Below, piece after piece: positions 18,079-35,052 of a stretch of 64,000 bases of DNA (positions within the stretch are counted from its first letter, which is position 1; the number at the start of each line of letters is the position of its first letter). The stretch is from Alkalilimnicola ehrlichii (GTDB lineage: Bacteria > Pseudomonadota > Gammaproteobacteria > Nitrococcales > AK92). The notes below the pieces were generated by a model, which saw only the letters and a list, made by a program, of their open reading frames with translations, did not search any database and was not told the origin of the DNA. The stretch is taken from NCBI RefSeq assembly GCF_003399765.1, contig NZ_NFZV01000001.1, positions 62,001-126,000 of the forward strand, in the 5' to 3' direction. Made by a program: the position numbers and the translations under genes.

Positions 18079-18418
18079 AAACGCACGCTTTGTGGTAGCA
18101 GGCGAAAGTCTTTAGCAATTCGGTGCCGTAGTGTGACGGTGGGCACGCGCTCGGGCCATAAAAGAAAGAAGATCAACTACTAGATTGACTCCCGTCAAGG
18201 GGTCTTTGCGCAGGAGCACCTATGCTTAATACATGCCATAGAGACCCCGGCTGTTGTGGCGGACGAAGAACGGCAGTCATTGGCCGCCGCAGCTCATGAC
18301 AAGTGGCTGAAAGGGATGCCAGCCCTTCGATGTTATCGCGACCGTAGAGGGTTCGCCGCGCGGGTTAGGAGCGCCCGAGCTTGTGGGTGGATCAGCTTTT
18401 GGTAACTGCTAGGGGGTG
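18079..18418. other. 340-base gap, no gene recognised
   Basis: A frame without a start runs through about 18235-18405 on the plus strand (a segment reading TPAVVADEERQSLAAAAHD is visible) and might be a gene remnant, but no family is recognisable. No tRNA or clear terminator was seen. Confidence 0.4.
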
Positions 18419-18766
18419 ATGTCCCCCTCAATGACAGCGAGAGTCAATCATGAAAAACATTTACTGATCGTCATTGCGCTCCCCCTATTGTTTTCCGTAG
18501 GCCTGGCTCAGGCCGCCAGCATTGAACGGGGGCAGGCTCGTTCAACGTCCTGCGCTGCGTGCCATGGTGCAAAGGGCATCAGCGCCCTGCCGACCATGTA
18601 CCCCGACCTTGCGGGGCAGTCGGTGGAAGAGCTGAAGCAGGCTTTGCAGGACTTCCGCAGCGGAGAGCGAAGCGATGCCGTTATGCGCGCTCAGGCGCGC
18701 GGGCTATCCGACCAGGATATCGCCGACCTCGCTGCGTACTATGCCAGCCTAGAACCGCGTAAATAA
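18419..18766 (+). CDS. small class I cytochrome c
   Basis: The 115-residue precursor has a signal peptide ending in Leu-Ala-Gln-Ala-Ala and one haem site, Cys-Ala-Ala-Cys-His, soon after. A Met in Pro-Thr-Met-Tyr-Pro-Asp-Leu-Ala-Gly-Gln is the probable sixth ligand. Size and motifs match the cytochrome c553/c4-half type, soluble periplasmic electron carriers. The exact start is uncertain (GTG 18416, ATG 18419 or ATG 18431); GGGGG lies just before the first two. It stands alone, so its redox partner is unknown, though a caa3-type oxidase is encoded in this window. Confidence 0.8.
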   Translation: MSPSMTARVNHEKHLLIVIALPLLFSVGLAQAASIERGQARSTSCAACHGAKGISALPTMYPDLAGQSVEELKQALQDFRSGERSDAVMRAQARGLSDQDIADLAAYYASLEPRK

Positions 18767-18897
18767 TAACCAGAACGCGGTGTTGTTCGGTGGCGGAGAG
18801 TGCTTGCGAGTTCAGCTCTTCCGCCGCCGCTCCTTTTTCTCTGCGGCCGGATAGGTCGTCGTTCTAGGTGACTCCGGATCGTCGGAGAGATCTTCTG

Positions 18898-19326
18898 CTA
18901 GGCGTCGAACAAGCGCGGTTTCGCCCACTCTAGCACTCGACGTACACGAGGGGCTGCCAGCGCATAGGCGTGATCGTAGTCGACCCAGCGGTATTCGTGA
19001 TGCTCAGGCCGGCCAAGTTCCGGTGCAATTCCCATAACGACTTTATCCGAGCGTGTTTCGGCGATGTAGTACCGAGCCAGTTTGCCGCGAGCATAGGGCC
19101 CGGTTTCCACGAAGTCGTACCCCCAGCGGAAGTCGAGATCATGCAGCCCGGTTTCTTCTTCCACTTCCCGTAAGGCCGCTTGCAGAGGGGTTTCTCCGGC
19201 CTCCGTGCGGCCTTTGGGAAAATCCCAGTATTGGTAGGCGCGGAGCATAAGCAGCAGCCATTGGTCACGCTCCCGGCGTACGGGAATAACGCCTGCAGAG
19301 AGCACCTTGACCTTCTTCACCCGCAC
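18898..19326 (-). CDS. NUDIX hydrolase (bis-nucleosyl tetraphosphatase-like)
   Basis: The 142-residue protein holds a complete Nudix box, from Gly-Arg-Thr-Glu-Ala-Gly-Glu through REVEEETGL, with the preceding WDFPKG that is typical of Ap4A-hydrolase-like members. The metal-binding glutamates REVEEE are all present. It should cleave a nucleoside diphosphate linked to another moiety; Ap4A is a reasonable but unproven substrate. It starts ten bases after the hemE stop and is probably cotranscribed with it. Confidence 0.8.
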   Translation of the reverse strand: MRVKKVKVLSAGVIPVRRERDQWLLLMLRAYQYWDFPKGRTEAGETPLQAALREVEEETGLHDLDFRWGYDFVETGPYARGKLARYYIAETRSDKVVMGIAPELGRPEHHEYRWVDYDHAYALAAPRVRRVLEWAKPRLFDA

Positions 19327-19336
19327 GCCCTCTCAA

Positions 19337-26626
<7,290 letters not shown>

Positions 26627-26663
26627 GAGCGACCCTCCCCTGACCGAGGACAAAGGGCCGAGC

Positions 26664-26692
26664 AGTATACAGTTTTGCTAAGATGCGTTCAA
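26664..26692 (-). promoter_or_regulatory. sigma70 promoter for gltBD
   Basis: On the minus strand TTGAAC and TATACT are separated by exactly 17 bases. Transcription would start near 26657, about 30 bases before the preferred gltB ATG. Confidence 0.65.
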
Positions 26693-26816
26693 ACCTGTGT
26701 TATGTGAAGGGTTTTTGGTTTCGAAAAACGACCGGTCGGCGGCGTAGTTAAAGGGCAAATGGTAAGGGGGGAGGCGTGTTTCCTTAAGCTGGCTATTCAG
26801 AGTGTCGGAATCCCGG

Positions 26817-27992
26817 TTAGGTAAGGCGCCGCGGATCGAATAATTTTTCATGCTCGTCAATGGCGAAACGGTCCGTCATACCCGCAATATAATCGGCGAC
26901 GGCTCGTGCGCGGCCGGCCTCCCCGGTTTGGGTTTCTAGAATGTCGGCTCGCTCTTGCTGCTGGGGTGGCAGTAAGTTTGGCGAGTTGAAGAAGGCATCG
27001 AAGAGTTCGCGAATAATGCGTTTGGATTTCGCGTTCATTCGATTGACCCGATGATGGCGATAAAGGTTCCGGAACAGGAACTGTTTAAGCTCCGTGTGGC
27101 GATGCCGCATAGCGTCGCTGAATCGGAGCAACGGCTTGGACTGGGCGCGGACGTCGTCGATGCTGCCCGGCTGGGCGTTGGCGATGGCCGCACGGCTGGC
27201 TTCGATAAGATCGGCGACTTGCAGGCTGATCATGTGCCGTACGACTTGATAAATGACCCGCCGGGCGGGAAGCGTTGGGTGCTCTCGGTGCACTCGCTCG
27301 AACAGTTCTCCTAAGAGCGCCGTTGCTTTGACTTCCTCGACGGTAATAAAACCGGCACGCAGGCCGTCGTCCACATCGTGGCTGTTGTAGGCGATTTCGT
27401 CGGCTAAGTTGGCCAATTGCGCTTCTAGGCTGGGTTGCGTGCCGTTTATGAAACGCTCGCCGAGGGCCCCCAATTGCCTTGCGTTCTTCTTCGAGCAATG
27501 CTTCAGAATGCCCTCGCGGGTTTCGAAGCTTAGATTGAGGCCGGCGAATTCCGCATAACGCTCTTCCAGCTCATCGACAACCCGTAACGATTGCAGGTTG
27601 TGTTCGAAGCCGCCGTAGGGACGCATGCAGTCGTTGAGCGCATCCTGGCCGGCATGGCCGAAGGGGGTGTGGCCCAAGTCATGGGCGAGTGTGATGGCTT
27701 CGGTCAGATCTTCGTTAAGGCCTAGTACCCGCGCGATGGTGCGAGCAATCTGCGCAACTTCGAGCGTGTGCGTTAAGCGTGTACGGAACAGATCGCCTTC
27801 GTGATTGACGAAAACTTGGGTCTTGTATTCCAGCCGCCGAAAGGCTGTGGAATGGATGATCCGGTCGCGATCGCGTTGAAACTCGCTACGGTATTCCGGT
27901 GCCGGCTCGGGAACCCGCCGCCCCCGGCTGTGGGTGGGGTCGGCGGCATAGACCTGTAGCGTGCGCATCCAAGGGGCGGTAGGTTCGCTCAT
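26817..27992 (-). CDS. dgt: deoxyguanosinetriphosphate triphosphohydrolase-like HD protein
   Basis: This 391-residue HD-superfamily enzyme has the metal ligands in [10 protein letters not shown] and [13 protein letters not shown], and a later Asp in a NSHDVDDGL context. It belongs to the dGTPase-like group of about 390 residues, which hydrolyses dNTPs to the nucleoside and tripolyphosphate; substrate range varies among members. The start overlaps the aroB stop by four bases (ATGA), so it is translationally coupled to aroB. In Pseudomonas this place between aroB and gltB is held by a damX-like gene instead. Confidence 0.85.
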   Translation of the reverse strand: MSEPTAPWMRTLQVYAADPTHSRGRRVPEPAPEYRSEFQRDRDRIIHSTAFRRLEYKTQVFVNHEGDLFRTRLTHTLEVAQIARTIARVLGLNEDLTEAITLAHDLGHTPFGHAGQDALNDCMRPYGGFEHNLQSLRVVDELEERYAEFAGLNLSFETREGILKHCSKKNARQLGALGERFINGTQPSLEAQLANLADEIAYNSHDVDDGLRAGFITVEEVKATALLGELFERVHREHPTLPARRVIYQVVRHMISLQVADLIEASRAAIANAQPGSIDDVRAQSKPLLRFSDAMRHRHTELKQFLFRNLYRHHRVNRMNAKSKRIIRELFDAFFNSPNLLPPQQQERADILETQTGEAGRARAVADYIAGMTDRFAIDEHEKLFDPRRLT

Positions 27993-29076
27993 GCGGAAGC
28001 GGTTCGGCTATAGTGATTTAACGTTCGGTTCAGTGCCGCGGGCTCGAAATCGGCGCTTAGAACGGCGTTGCCGATGGCCTTTAACAAGACCAAGCGTAAT
28101 TTCCCGCCTAGCGCTTTCTTATCCACTGCCATCAGCTCCAGAAAACGTTCGGGCGTCATCGGCGGTGGCGTAAGCGGCAGTTCGGCTGCGGCCAGCAACG
28201 CTTCGGTCGCCCGCTGCTCCGCTTCGTCAAGCCAGCCCAGCTCGTGGGACATATGGGCCGCCATTGCCATGCCGGTAGCGACGGCCTCCCCGTGTAGCCA
28301 GCTTGTATAGCCGGTTTCGGTTTCGATGGCGTGGCCGAAGGTGTGGCCGAGATTGAGTAGCGCCCGCTGATTGGCCTCACGCTCGTCCGCCGCCACGACT
28401 TCGGCTTTGTTGCGGCAGGATTGCTCAATTGCGTAGGCCAGGGCTTCCGGGTTGCGTTCAAGCAACGCCTCAATGTTGTTTTGTAGCCATTGGAAAAAGG
28501 CCCGATCTCGAATCAAGCCGTACTTGATCACCTCCGCTATGCCGGCCTTGAGTTCCCGCTCCGGCAGGCTGAGCAGCGTGTCGGTATCGGCGAGTACGCA
28601 GCGGGGTTGATGAAAGGCCCCGATCATATTCTTGCCGAGCGGATGGTTGACGCCGGTTTTGCCGCCGACCGAGGAATCCACTTGGGCGAGTAAGGTCGTC
28701 GGGATTTGAATAAAGTGCACGCCCCGCTGATAGGTTGCGGCGGCAAACCGGTCAAATCGCCGATCACGCCACCGCCGAGGGCAATCAGAGTCGTCTGCCG
28801 ATCCATCCGCTGCGCCAACAGCGCATCGTAAATTTGTAAGGCGCTATCTAGCGTTTTGTAGCGCTCGCCGTCCGGTAGAATCAGTTTAGAAACCTGAAAC
28901 GCAGAAAGCGCTGTTTCGACGCGCTGCATATAGAGAGGAGCGACGGTTTCGTTACTAACGATCAAGACTTGTTGGCCGGGGATGTAGGGTGTCAGCAATT
29001 CCGGGCGGCTCAGCAAGTCCGGGCCGATATGAATAGGGTAGCTGCGTTCGCCGAGTTCGACGGTTAGGGTTTTCAT
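27989..29076 (-). CDS. aroB: 3-dehydroquinate synthase AroB, frameshifted
   Basis: AroB makes 3-dehydroquinate from DAHP. The N-terminal part holds the NAD-binding [10 protein letters not shown], where the frame is lost; the C-terminal part resumes with [25 protein letters not shown] and carries the zinc ligands in HTFGHAIE and HGEAV. One A is missing from the AAA run at 28745-28747; adding it reads [17 protein letters not shown] and gives 362 residues, the normal size. The start Met-Lys-Thr-Leu at 29076 gives the usual N-terminus, 13 bases after aroK. The 3' end overlaps dgt. Confidence 0.9.
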
Positions 29077-29089
29077 ATTCGCTAAAGGC

Positions 29090-29628
29090 CTATGTCCGAC
29101 CATAACTAGATTGGGGTGATGACTTCAATTGGCTAACGATGGCTTTGACCACGGTGTTCGGTTTGCCGTGATCGGTGTTGGCGATGATGTCGGCAATTTC
29201 CCGATACAGGGGGTCGCGTTGGGCCAGCAGCTCCGCTAAACGTGCTTGCGGGTTAGCCGTTTGTAACAGCGGACGGTTCTTATCGTGCCGAGTTCGAGCC
29301 AGTTGTCGGTCGACCGATGTTTCCAGATAGACCACGGTCCCCCGTTCGGCCAGATAGCGGCGATTGGCTGGTGTGACGACGGCGCCGCCGCCGGTGGCGA
29401 GCACAAGCCCTGGTTGTTGGGTCAATTCGTCGATGATAGCCGCTTCCCGCTGGCGAAAGCCTGTTTCCCCTTCTAACTCGAAAATCAACGGAATACGGGC
29501 GCCGGTGCGTTCTTCCAGAGCGCGGTCGCTGTCGACAAACTCAAGCCCCAGCGTTTGCGCCAGCCGCTTGCCAACAGTGCTTTTACCTGCCCCATGGGGC
29601 CTACGAGAAATATACGATCGGATTCCAT
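29090..29628 (-). CDS. aroK: shikimate kinase AroK, frameshifted in the P-loop
   Basis: AroK phosphorylates shikimate with ATP. From ATG 29628 the first ten residues read MESDRIFLVG, then the frame breaks within the P-loop; one G (C on the plus strand) is missing from the four-base run at 29590-29593. Restoring it gives GPMGAGKSTVGKRLA and 179 residues, the standard length. Other signatures follow in frame: the shikimate-binding Asp in VDSDRALEERTG, FRQREA and LATGGGAV. A P-loop ATPase of an essential pathway is unlikely to be truly broken. Operon with aroB and dgt. Confidence 0.9.
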
Positions 29629-29766
29629 GGCTATATCGACTACTTCATGCCGATGCTCACTATAACGTAGTTCGCAAGTTTGCGGGGAGAGGGCTGGGGC
29701 GGTTATTCCGCCTTCTGTATGAGCCGAGCGAAGCGCACCACACCACCCTGCAAGAGCGAGATAAAC

Positions 29767-29791
29767 AAAAAAGCCACCCGAGTAGGGTGGC
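29767..29791 (-). terminator. intrinsic terminator after pilQ
   Basis: GCCACCC (29773-29779) pairs with GGGTGGC (29785-29791) around a five-base loop, followed on the minus strand by six T. It lies 24 bases past the pilQ stop and separates the pilus operon from aroK. Confidence 0.88.
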
Positions 29792-29814
29792 TTCTCGTGT
29801 CCCGCCAGCGGGCG

Positions 29815-31869
29815 TTACTGATTGACGCTCAAGGACTCGCTGAGCAACTTCGGCGTTACGAAGATCAGCAGCTCGCTGCGGTTGTCGACCCGCGAGGTCG
29901 AGCGGAACAAAGAACCCACCAACGGTAGTTCGCCGAAGAAGGGAATGCGGCGAACGCCTTCGGTATTGGTACGTTCGTAAATGCCGCCCAGTACGACCGT
30001 CTCGCCGTTATCCACCAACACTTGCGTGGTGACCGACTGGGTGTTGATCGCCGGCCCCGCCGGGGTGTTCGCGCCGGGGCTGTCTTTGCTGACATGCAGA
30101 TCGAGCAGAACCCGGTCGTCGGGGGTGATCTGCGGGGTTACCTCCAAGCCTAAAACCGCTTTCTGGAAGGCGATGCTGGTGGCGCCGCTGGCCGTGGCTT
30201 GTTCGTAGGGAATCTCGACGCCTTGCTCGATCGAGGCTTGCTGCTGGTTGGCCGTAATGACCCGCGGGCTGGAGACGATATCGCCCCGGCCTTCGACTTC
30301 CATTGCCGACAACTCAAGTTGCAACAGCTCGGTACCGATGCGGCCGACGGCAACCCCAATGGAACCCCGCTGGCCTTCGACGGGCATGTCGACCAGCAGG
30401 CCGCCCGGGACGTTGAAGTCGCCCGCACCCAGGCCGATGTTGGAGCCGCGGGTACCGCCTATGGTGCCCGTATGGTCGCTGCCGACATCGCCGCTGCGGG
30501 TGTAGCCGAAACGTACGCCCAAATCGCGCGTGAAATCGTCGTTGGCGATAACGATGCGCGATTCGATTAATACCTGGCGTACCGGCACGTCGAGCTGGGC
30601 GATCAGGTTGCGGATGTCGGTCAGGTTGCTTTCGGTGTCGCGAACGATGAGCGTATTGGTGCGCTCGTCCAGCGTGACCGAGCCGCGCTCGGATAACAAC
30701 GACGTTTCGCCACTGCGAATCAAGCTCGCAATGTCGCTGGCTTTGGCATAGTTCACTTGCATGAATTCCGCCCGTAACGGTGCCAGAGTGCGAATTTGCT
30801 GCTGGGACTCCAGCTGCTGACGTTCGCGGGCGGCAATCTCCTCGGCCGGGCCGATCAGCATGACGTTGCCGGTTTGGCGCTTATCGAGGCCGCGGCTTTG
30901 CAGAATAATATCCAGCGCCTGATCCCAGGGAACATCTTGTAGGCGTAAGGTCATACTGCCGCCGACACTGTCGCTGACCACCACATTGAGGCCGGTGAAG
31001 TCGGCGATCAGCTGGAGTACGGCGCGAACTTCGATGTCCTGGAAGTTAAGCGACAAGCGGTCGCCGCTGTATTCCTGCTCGGCGCGCTGGGCGCGCTCTT
31101 CTTCAGTGATCGGCTGTACTTCGATAGTCAGGCGGCTGCCGCTTTGGTAGCTCATGTGATCGAAATTGCCAGCATTGGAGATCACAACGCGCACGTTGTC
31201 GCCCCGTTGGCGCGTGTCGATGGTTTGCACGGGAGTTGCGAAATCCGTGACGTCGAGGCGTCGCTCCAATCGTTGCGGAATCCGGGTGTTAAGTAAATTA
31301 GCCACTACGCGATCGCCTTCGGCGCGAAGGTCGACCGGAATGTTGGGGTCGGCGAGTTCTAGGATGACTCGGCCGGTACCGTCCGGGCCGCGACGGAAGT
31401 CGATGTCGGTGATGCCGTCGCCGGCGCGCGCCGCGGTGCGCTGGCGTTCGGCCGTCGAGCTACCGCCTTGGGAGCGGGGTGGCTGCATGACTAACTGAAT
31501 TTCATTGCCTTCCGCGCTGATGTCGTAAGGAACCATTTGGGCTAGGCGAATCACAACGCGAGTACGTCCGCCAGCTTCGGCGGTAGAGACGCCCTCTACC
31601 GCGCCGACACCAATACGCAAGCCCCGCTCGGACAGTGCGTTGCGGGTATCGGGTAAATCGAAGGCAATGCGCGCCGGGTTTTCCACCAAAAACGGTTCCG
31701 GCGCATCGATCGGTTCAGCTAGCGTGAAGGTGACCTGTACTGCGTTGCCGGATAAGGTGGTGTAGTCGATCCCAGTCAGCGAATTGGCGCTGGCGTGGGA
31801 GGAGCCGAAACCTATTAGCAGCAGAATCAGTGTCAGCCAACAAGCGCTGGAATGAGTTCTTCTTTGCAT
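29815..31869 (-). CDS. pilQ: type IV pilus outer-membrane secretin PilQ
   Basis: PilQ forms the outer-membrane ring through which the pilus passes. The 684-residue precursor has a signal peptide (hydrophobic ILLLIGFGS core, cleavage after His-Ala-Ser-Ala). Two AMIN-type domains that bind peptidoglycan follow (about 30-240), then a secretin/TonB N-terminal domain (about 300-370, with LNFQDIEVRAVLQLIADFTGLN), an N1 domain and the secretin core ending near VFVTPKLL. The start at 31869 has GGGGG nine bases upstream; the open frame beyond it lies within pilP. Last gene of pilMNOPQ. Confidence 0.93.
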   Translation of the reverse strand: MQRRTHSSACWLTLILLLIGFGSSHASANSLTGIDYTTLSGNAVQVTFTLAEPIDAPEPFLVENPARIAFDLPDTRNALSERGLRIGVGAVEGVSTAEAGGRTRVVIRLAQMVPYDISAEGNEIQLVMQPPRSQGGSSTAERQRTAARAGDGITDIDFRRGPDGTGRVILELADPNIPVDLRAEGDRVVANLLNTRIPQRLERRLDVTDFATPVQTIDTRQRGDNVRVVISNAGNFDHMSYQSGSRLTIEVQPITEEERAQRAEQEYSGDRLSLNFQDIEVRAVLQLIADFTGLNVVVSDSVGGSMTLRLQDVPWDQALDIILQSRGLDKRQTGNVMLIGPAEEIAARERQQLESQQQIRTLAPLRAEFMQVNYAKASDIASLIRSGETSLLSERGSVTLDERTNTLIVRDTESNLTDIRNLIAQLDVPVRQVLIESRIVIANDDFTRDLGVRFGYTRSGDVGSDHTGTIGGTRGSNIGLGAGDFNVPGGLLVDMPVEGQRGSIGVAVGRIGTELLQLELSAMEVEGRGDIVSSPRVITANQQQASIEQGVEIPYEQATASGATSIAFQKAVLGLEVTPQITPDDRVLLDLHVSKDSPGANTPAGPAINTQSVTTQVLVDNGETVVLGGIYERTNTEGVRRIPFFGELPLVGSLFRSTSRVDNRSELLIFVTPKLLSESLSVNQ

Positions 31870-31886
31870 CGTTATTACCCCCAAGG

Positions 31887-32447
31887 TCAATCCCTTACTG
31901 CCAGCGCGGCGTCTCTTCTGATCCAGCCGCCTTGTCCATCTCTTACTAGTTCTCGAACTTCTATGCGGTTTTCGCTGATCCCGACGATTTCGCCGTGATT
32001 CTGGCCCACATAGTTCCCGATGCGAACCCGGTGTACGGTGCCCGAGGTATCGCGAATTAGGCCCCATAACGTGCGTTCCCGCTCAATAGTGCCCATCATC
32101 CGCAATGAGTCTAGCGGATGTTCTTCTAAATGTTCTCGCGGTCGATGCGGATCCGGTCTCGGTCCGTCCGTGGGGCGGCGGCTGCTCACCGCCGGTTGGG
32201 GCGGTGCGAACGGATCGCGTAGCCCGACCGAGAAGTACTCGAAAGACTCGAAAGGGCGCATCTCCGGAATAGGTTCGATTTGGCCGCCGGGGCGTTGCTT
32301 CACTTCCCGGATATAGTCGTCGAGGTTATCGGCATCGCGCATGCAGCCCGTATTCAACAATAAAGCTGCCAGCAGCACCCCCAAAAAAGAAGGCGTGATG
32401 TTACCGTTGCGGCCGAAGCCCCGGACGCGGTACTTATCCCGTTTCAT
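31887..32447 (-). CDS. pilP: type IV pilus assembly lipoprotein PilP
   Basis: PilP is an inner-membrane-anchored lipoprotein that links the PilMNO platform to PilQ. The 186-residue precursor has a basic N-terminus, a hydrophobic stretch and a lipobox with Cys35 (Leu-Leu-Asn-Thr-Gly-Cys). Typical motifs follow: IREVKQRPGGQIEPIPE, the LRDPFAPP segment, then a small beta domain with the pattern LRMMGTI ... WGLIRD ... VRIGNYVGQNHG. The start overlaps the pilO stop by four bases. Confidence 0.92.
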   Translation of the reverse strand: MKRDKYRVRGFGRNGNITPSFLGVLLAALLLNTGCMRDADNLDDYIREVKQRPGGQIEPIPEMRPFESFEYFSVGLRDPFAPPQPAVSSRRPTDGPRPDPHRPREHLEEHPLDSLRMMGTIERERTLWGLIRDTSGTVHRVRIGNYVGQNHGEIVGISENRIEVRELVRDGQGGWIRRDAALAVRD

Positions 32448-33049
32448 CGTCCGCTATCCTCTTCCAGATACCAGTAGGTTCTGGCCGTCAGTTCCATTGT
32501 CAGTTCGTTATCGGTCGGCCGAATATCCAAATTATGCAGTGTCACAATGCGTGGCAGGTTGGCTACGCCGCTGACAAAATCGCCAAACTGGTGATAATCG
32601 CCACGCACGCGGATGCGGACCGGCAGCTCGGCGTAAAAGTCACGCTGTACTTCGCGATCCGGCTGAAACAGCTCGAACTCAAGGCCGGCTGAGAGCCCGG
32701 TTTGGGATATATCCACCAGCAGTTTGGCCACTTCGGCACGGCTCGGTAGTTGCCGCAGCATGGTGCCGAAAGATGCCTGCATCCGTTCGAGTTGTTCTTC
32801 GTAGGCTTCGAGGTTGGCTGCCCGTTCGGCGCGCAGCTCGAAGGTGCTGCGCAATTCTTGCTCTCGCATCTGGACGCGTTCCAACTGCGCCGCTTGATCT
32901 CGCCAGCCGAACCACCATCCCAGCGCAACGATCAAGGCGGCAAGTACTACGGCAAGGGCAATCTTGACGGGCAATGGCCCGTTGGCGAGTTCTTGAACAT
33001 TAACGTTGTTCAGATCCGAGAGGTCGACGTTGAGGGAGCGTAAATCCAT
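32444..33049 (-). CDS. pilO: type IV pilus inner-membrane protein PilO
   Basis: The 201-residue protein has a short cytoplasmic N-terminus, one membrane helix (about 28-47), a coiled coil (about 55-90) and a ferredoxin-like periplasmic domain, the standard PilO plan. It pairs with PilN in the alignment complex. Its start codon overlaps the pilN stop by one base and its stop overlaps pilP, indicating tight translational coupling. Confidence 0.92.
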   Translation of the reverse strand: MDLRSLNVDLSDLNNVNVQELANGPLPVKIALAVVLAALIVALGWWFGWRDQAAQLERVQMREQELRSTFELRAERAANLEAYEEQLERMQASFGTMLRQLPSRAEVAKLLVDISQTGLSAGLEFELFQPDREVQRDFYAELPVRIRVRGDYHQFGDFVSGVANLPRIVTLHNLDIRPTDNELTMELTARTYWYLEEDSGR

Positions 33050-33612
33050 TATTCGGCTCCTTCTTCGTCGTTAGGGGTGGTTTGCTTTACCCGCAGGGTG
33101 TACTCGCTGACGCGCCGGTTGTCGCGGCTGCGCACCTGGATGACGTCCAGGCTCGGCTCGGCGAGCCAGTCGGAGCTGTCGAGGTTCTCCATGTAGGTGG
33201 AAACGCGTGCGTTCGACTCGGCTATACCGCTGATGGTAAGGCTGTTGCTGTTTTGTTGAATCCGGGTCAGATGGACGCCTTCCGGTACGGTGTCGGCTAG
33301 TTGGTGCATCAAATGGACGATCTGGGGCCGGCCCTGCTGAAGGTCCTGAATCACATTCATGCGTGCAATCAGGCTTTCTTTGGTGGCCTCTAAATCGCGG
33401 ATGCGCGCAATTTCTCGGTTGAGTGCGTTGATTTCCCCTTGCAGTTGGGTATTACGACTTTCCCAGAAACCGATCTCGTGGTTGTAGTAAGCGTGGCCGG
33501 CAAACCAGATGATTACGCCAGCCACGGCCGCTCCGCCAAGCATGGCTAGAAAGCGGTCGCGATTATCCTTGCGTATTTCCTCGCGCCAAGGCAGGAGGTT
33601 GATCCTAGTCAT
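33049..33612 (-). CDS. pilN: type IV pilus inner-membrane protein PilN
   Basis: The 187-residue product begins with MTRINLLPWREE, the short conserved motif by which PilN binds PilM in the cytoplasm. One membrane helix (about 22-42), a coiled coil and a periplasmic ferredoxin-like domain follow. Two bases separate it from pilM. Confidence 0.94.
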   Translation of the reverse strand: MTRINLLPWREEIRKDNRDRFLAMLGGAAVAGVIIWFAGHAYYNHEIGFWESRNTQLQGEINALNREIARIRDLEATKESLIARMNVIQDLQQGRPQIVHLMHQLADTVPEGVHLTRIQQNSNSLTISGIAESNARVSTYMENLDSSDWLAEPSLDVIQVRSRDNRRVSEYTLRVKQTTPNDEEGAE

Positions 33613-33614
33613 TT

Positions 33615-34672
33615 TTAGTCAAAGCTCCTCATCGCCAGCCCACATGCTGTCAGCAGTGCAGGGGCATCTTCCGTGAGTCGTTGTGTCGGGACGCGGCGGG
33701 CCACCGTCATACTGCCGAAGGGGTTGGCTACGGAGGTGGGGGTCCCTGTTTCTTCTTGGATAAGTTCGACGGCGCCGGGAATGGCTGCGCAACCGCCTGC
33801 CACCAGAATGTGGTCGACGCTGTTGTGTTGCCCTGAGCCGAAGAAAAACTGTAGCGAGCGTGTTACTTGCTGCGCCATGGTTTCCTTGAACGGAATGAGG
33901 ACTTCTTCTTCGTAGCCGTCGGGTAAGCCGCGGCCGCCATTGCGTTTGGCGCGCTCGGCTTCTTCCTGCGACAGGCTGTAGCGCCGCATTAGCTCTTCGG
34001 TGAGCTGCTTACCGCCAAAGACCTGTTCACGGGTATAGATAATCCGGTCGCGGTCGATAACGGTTAATGTGGAAAGGGTGGCGCCAATATCCATGACGGC
34101 GACAGTTGCCGGTTTGGCTGGAAGGTGTTGGCTGATGAGGGTTGCCGCCGTTTCCGTCGAATAGCTTTCGACGTCGACGACGCGCGCCATAAGGCCGGCG
34201 TCTTTCAGGGCGCCGATGCGAACTTCGACATTCTCGCGGCGCGAGGCAACGAGTAGAACATCGACCTCGTTGGGATGCTCCGAGGGGCCCAGGATTTCGA
34301 AGTCGATGTTGACCTCTTCCTGGGGGTAAGGCACGTGCTGGTCGGCTTGTAGCTCGACGTGCCCCTCAAGGTCGGCACCGGTGAGAGTCGCCGGGACGGT
34401 GATGATCTTGCTGATAGCCGCCGAAGGCGCACCGCCACCGCCGCCATCTTGCCGCTTGTGCCGGCGCGCTTGACGGCGACGCGGATGGCCTTGGCAACGG
34501 CGTCGGCGTCGGCGATATGCTTTTCTACAACAGCATTGGGAGGTAGAGGTTCGACCGCGTAATGTTCGACTCGAAAACGATTGCCCTGTTGTTTCAATTC
34601 GAGCAGTTTTACTGCGGTGGAGCTAATATCAATGCCGAAATCCGGTGTGCGCTTAGTTCCGAACAGGCCCAC
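33615..34672 (-). CDS. pilM: type IV pilus assembly ATPase-like protein PilM, frameshifted
   Basis: PilM is a cytoplasmic actin-fold protein that binds ATP and the PilN tail. The N-terminal part (GTG start, then GLFG and DFGIDISSTAVKLLEL) loses frame after KMAAVAV near 34428-34431, where one base is missing. With it restored the sequence continues APSAAISKIITVPATL and joins the downstream frame containing VPYPQEEVNIDFEILGP, AVMDIGAT and ILVAGGCAAIPG, for 352 residues, close to the usual 354. GGA precedes the GTG. First gene of the pilus operon, divergent from mrcA. Confidence 0.9.
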
Positions 34673-34722
34673 TTTATTTTCCTTATAGGTTGTCGGCTTG
34701 CGAGAGATAGCTGCGTAATCAC

Positions 34723-34751
34723 ATTCAATGATATGCGCAACTATAGGTCAA
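34723..34751 (-). promoter_or_regulatory. sigma70 promoter for pilMNOPQ
   Basis: On the minus strand TTGACC and TTGAAT are spaced by 17 bases, about 50 bases upstream of the pilM start. The -35 is strong, the -10 moderate. Confidence 0.5.
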
Positions 34752-34802
34752 GACGTGAAAAACAAAAAATCACGATCAGTTAACCGTTGCCCCCTGTTGC
34801 CC

Positions 34803-34811
34803 TGTTATACT
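34803..34811 (+). promoter_or_regulatory. extended -10 promoter toward mrcA
   Basis: TGT-TATACT is an extended -10 with five of six hexamer matches, pointing toward mrcA. The leader would be about 235 bases long, and a small CCGGG/CCCGG hairpin lies just after it. The 34673-35052 gap otherwise holds nothing recognisable. Confidence 0.4.
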
Positions 34812-35052
34812 CGTAGCGTCCATGCCGGGACCAACCCGGATGTTGCGTAACTTATTCTGGAGCCCATGTCCGTCGTGTTATGCCAAAAGGCTGTTGAACA
34901 CTCTGTAACGGTTTGGGGCTCTCATGCCCGGTTAAGCGTACTGCCGGCCACTGCGGCGGCCGATACAGCGACCGGCCAAGGCTCTTATGCCGGAGCCGTT
35001 TATGACCGGCGGTCACGCAACGCGGCATCCGCACTACACGAATGAAGCACCC

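Noticed and set aside
18416-18430. Certain choice among three starts of the small cytochrome c
   Set aside because: GTG 18416, ATG 18419 and ATG 18431 all give a workable signal peptide; none has a decisive ribosome site.
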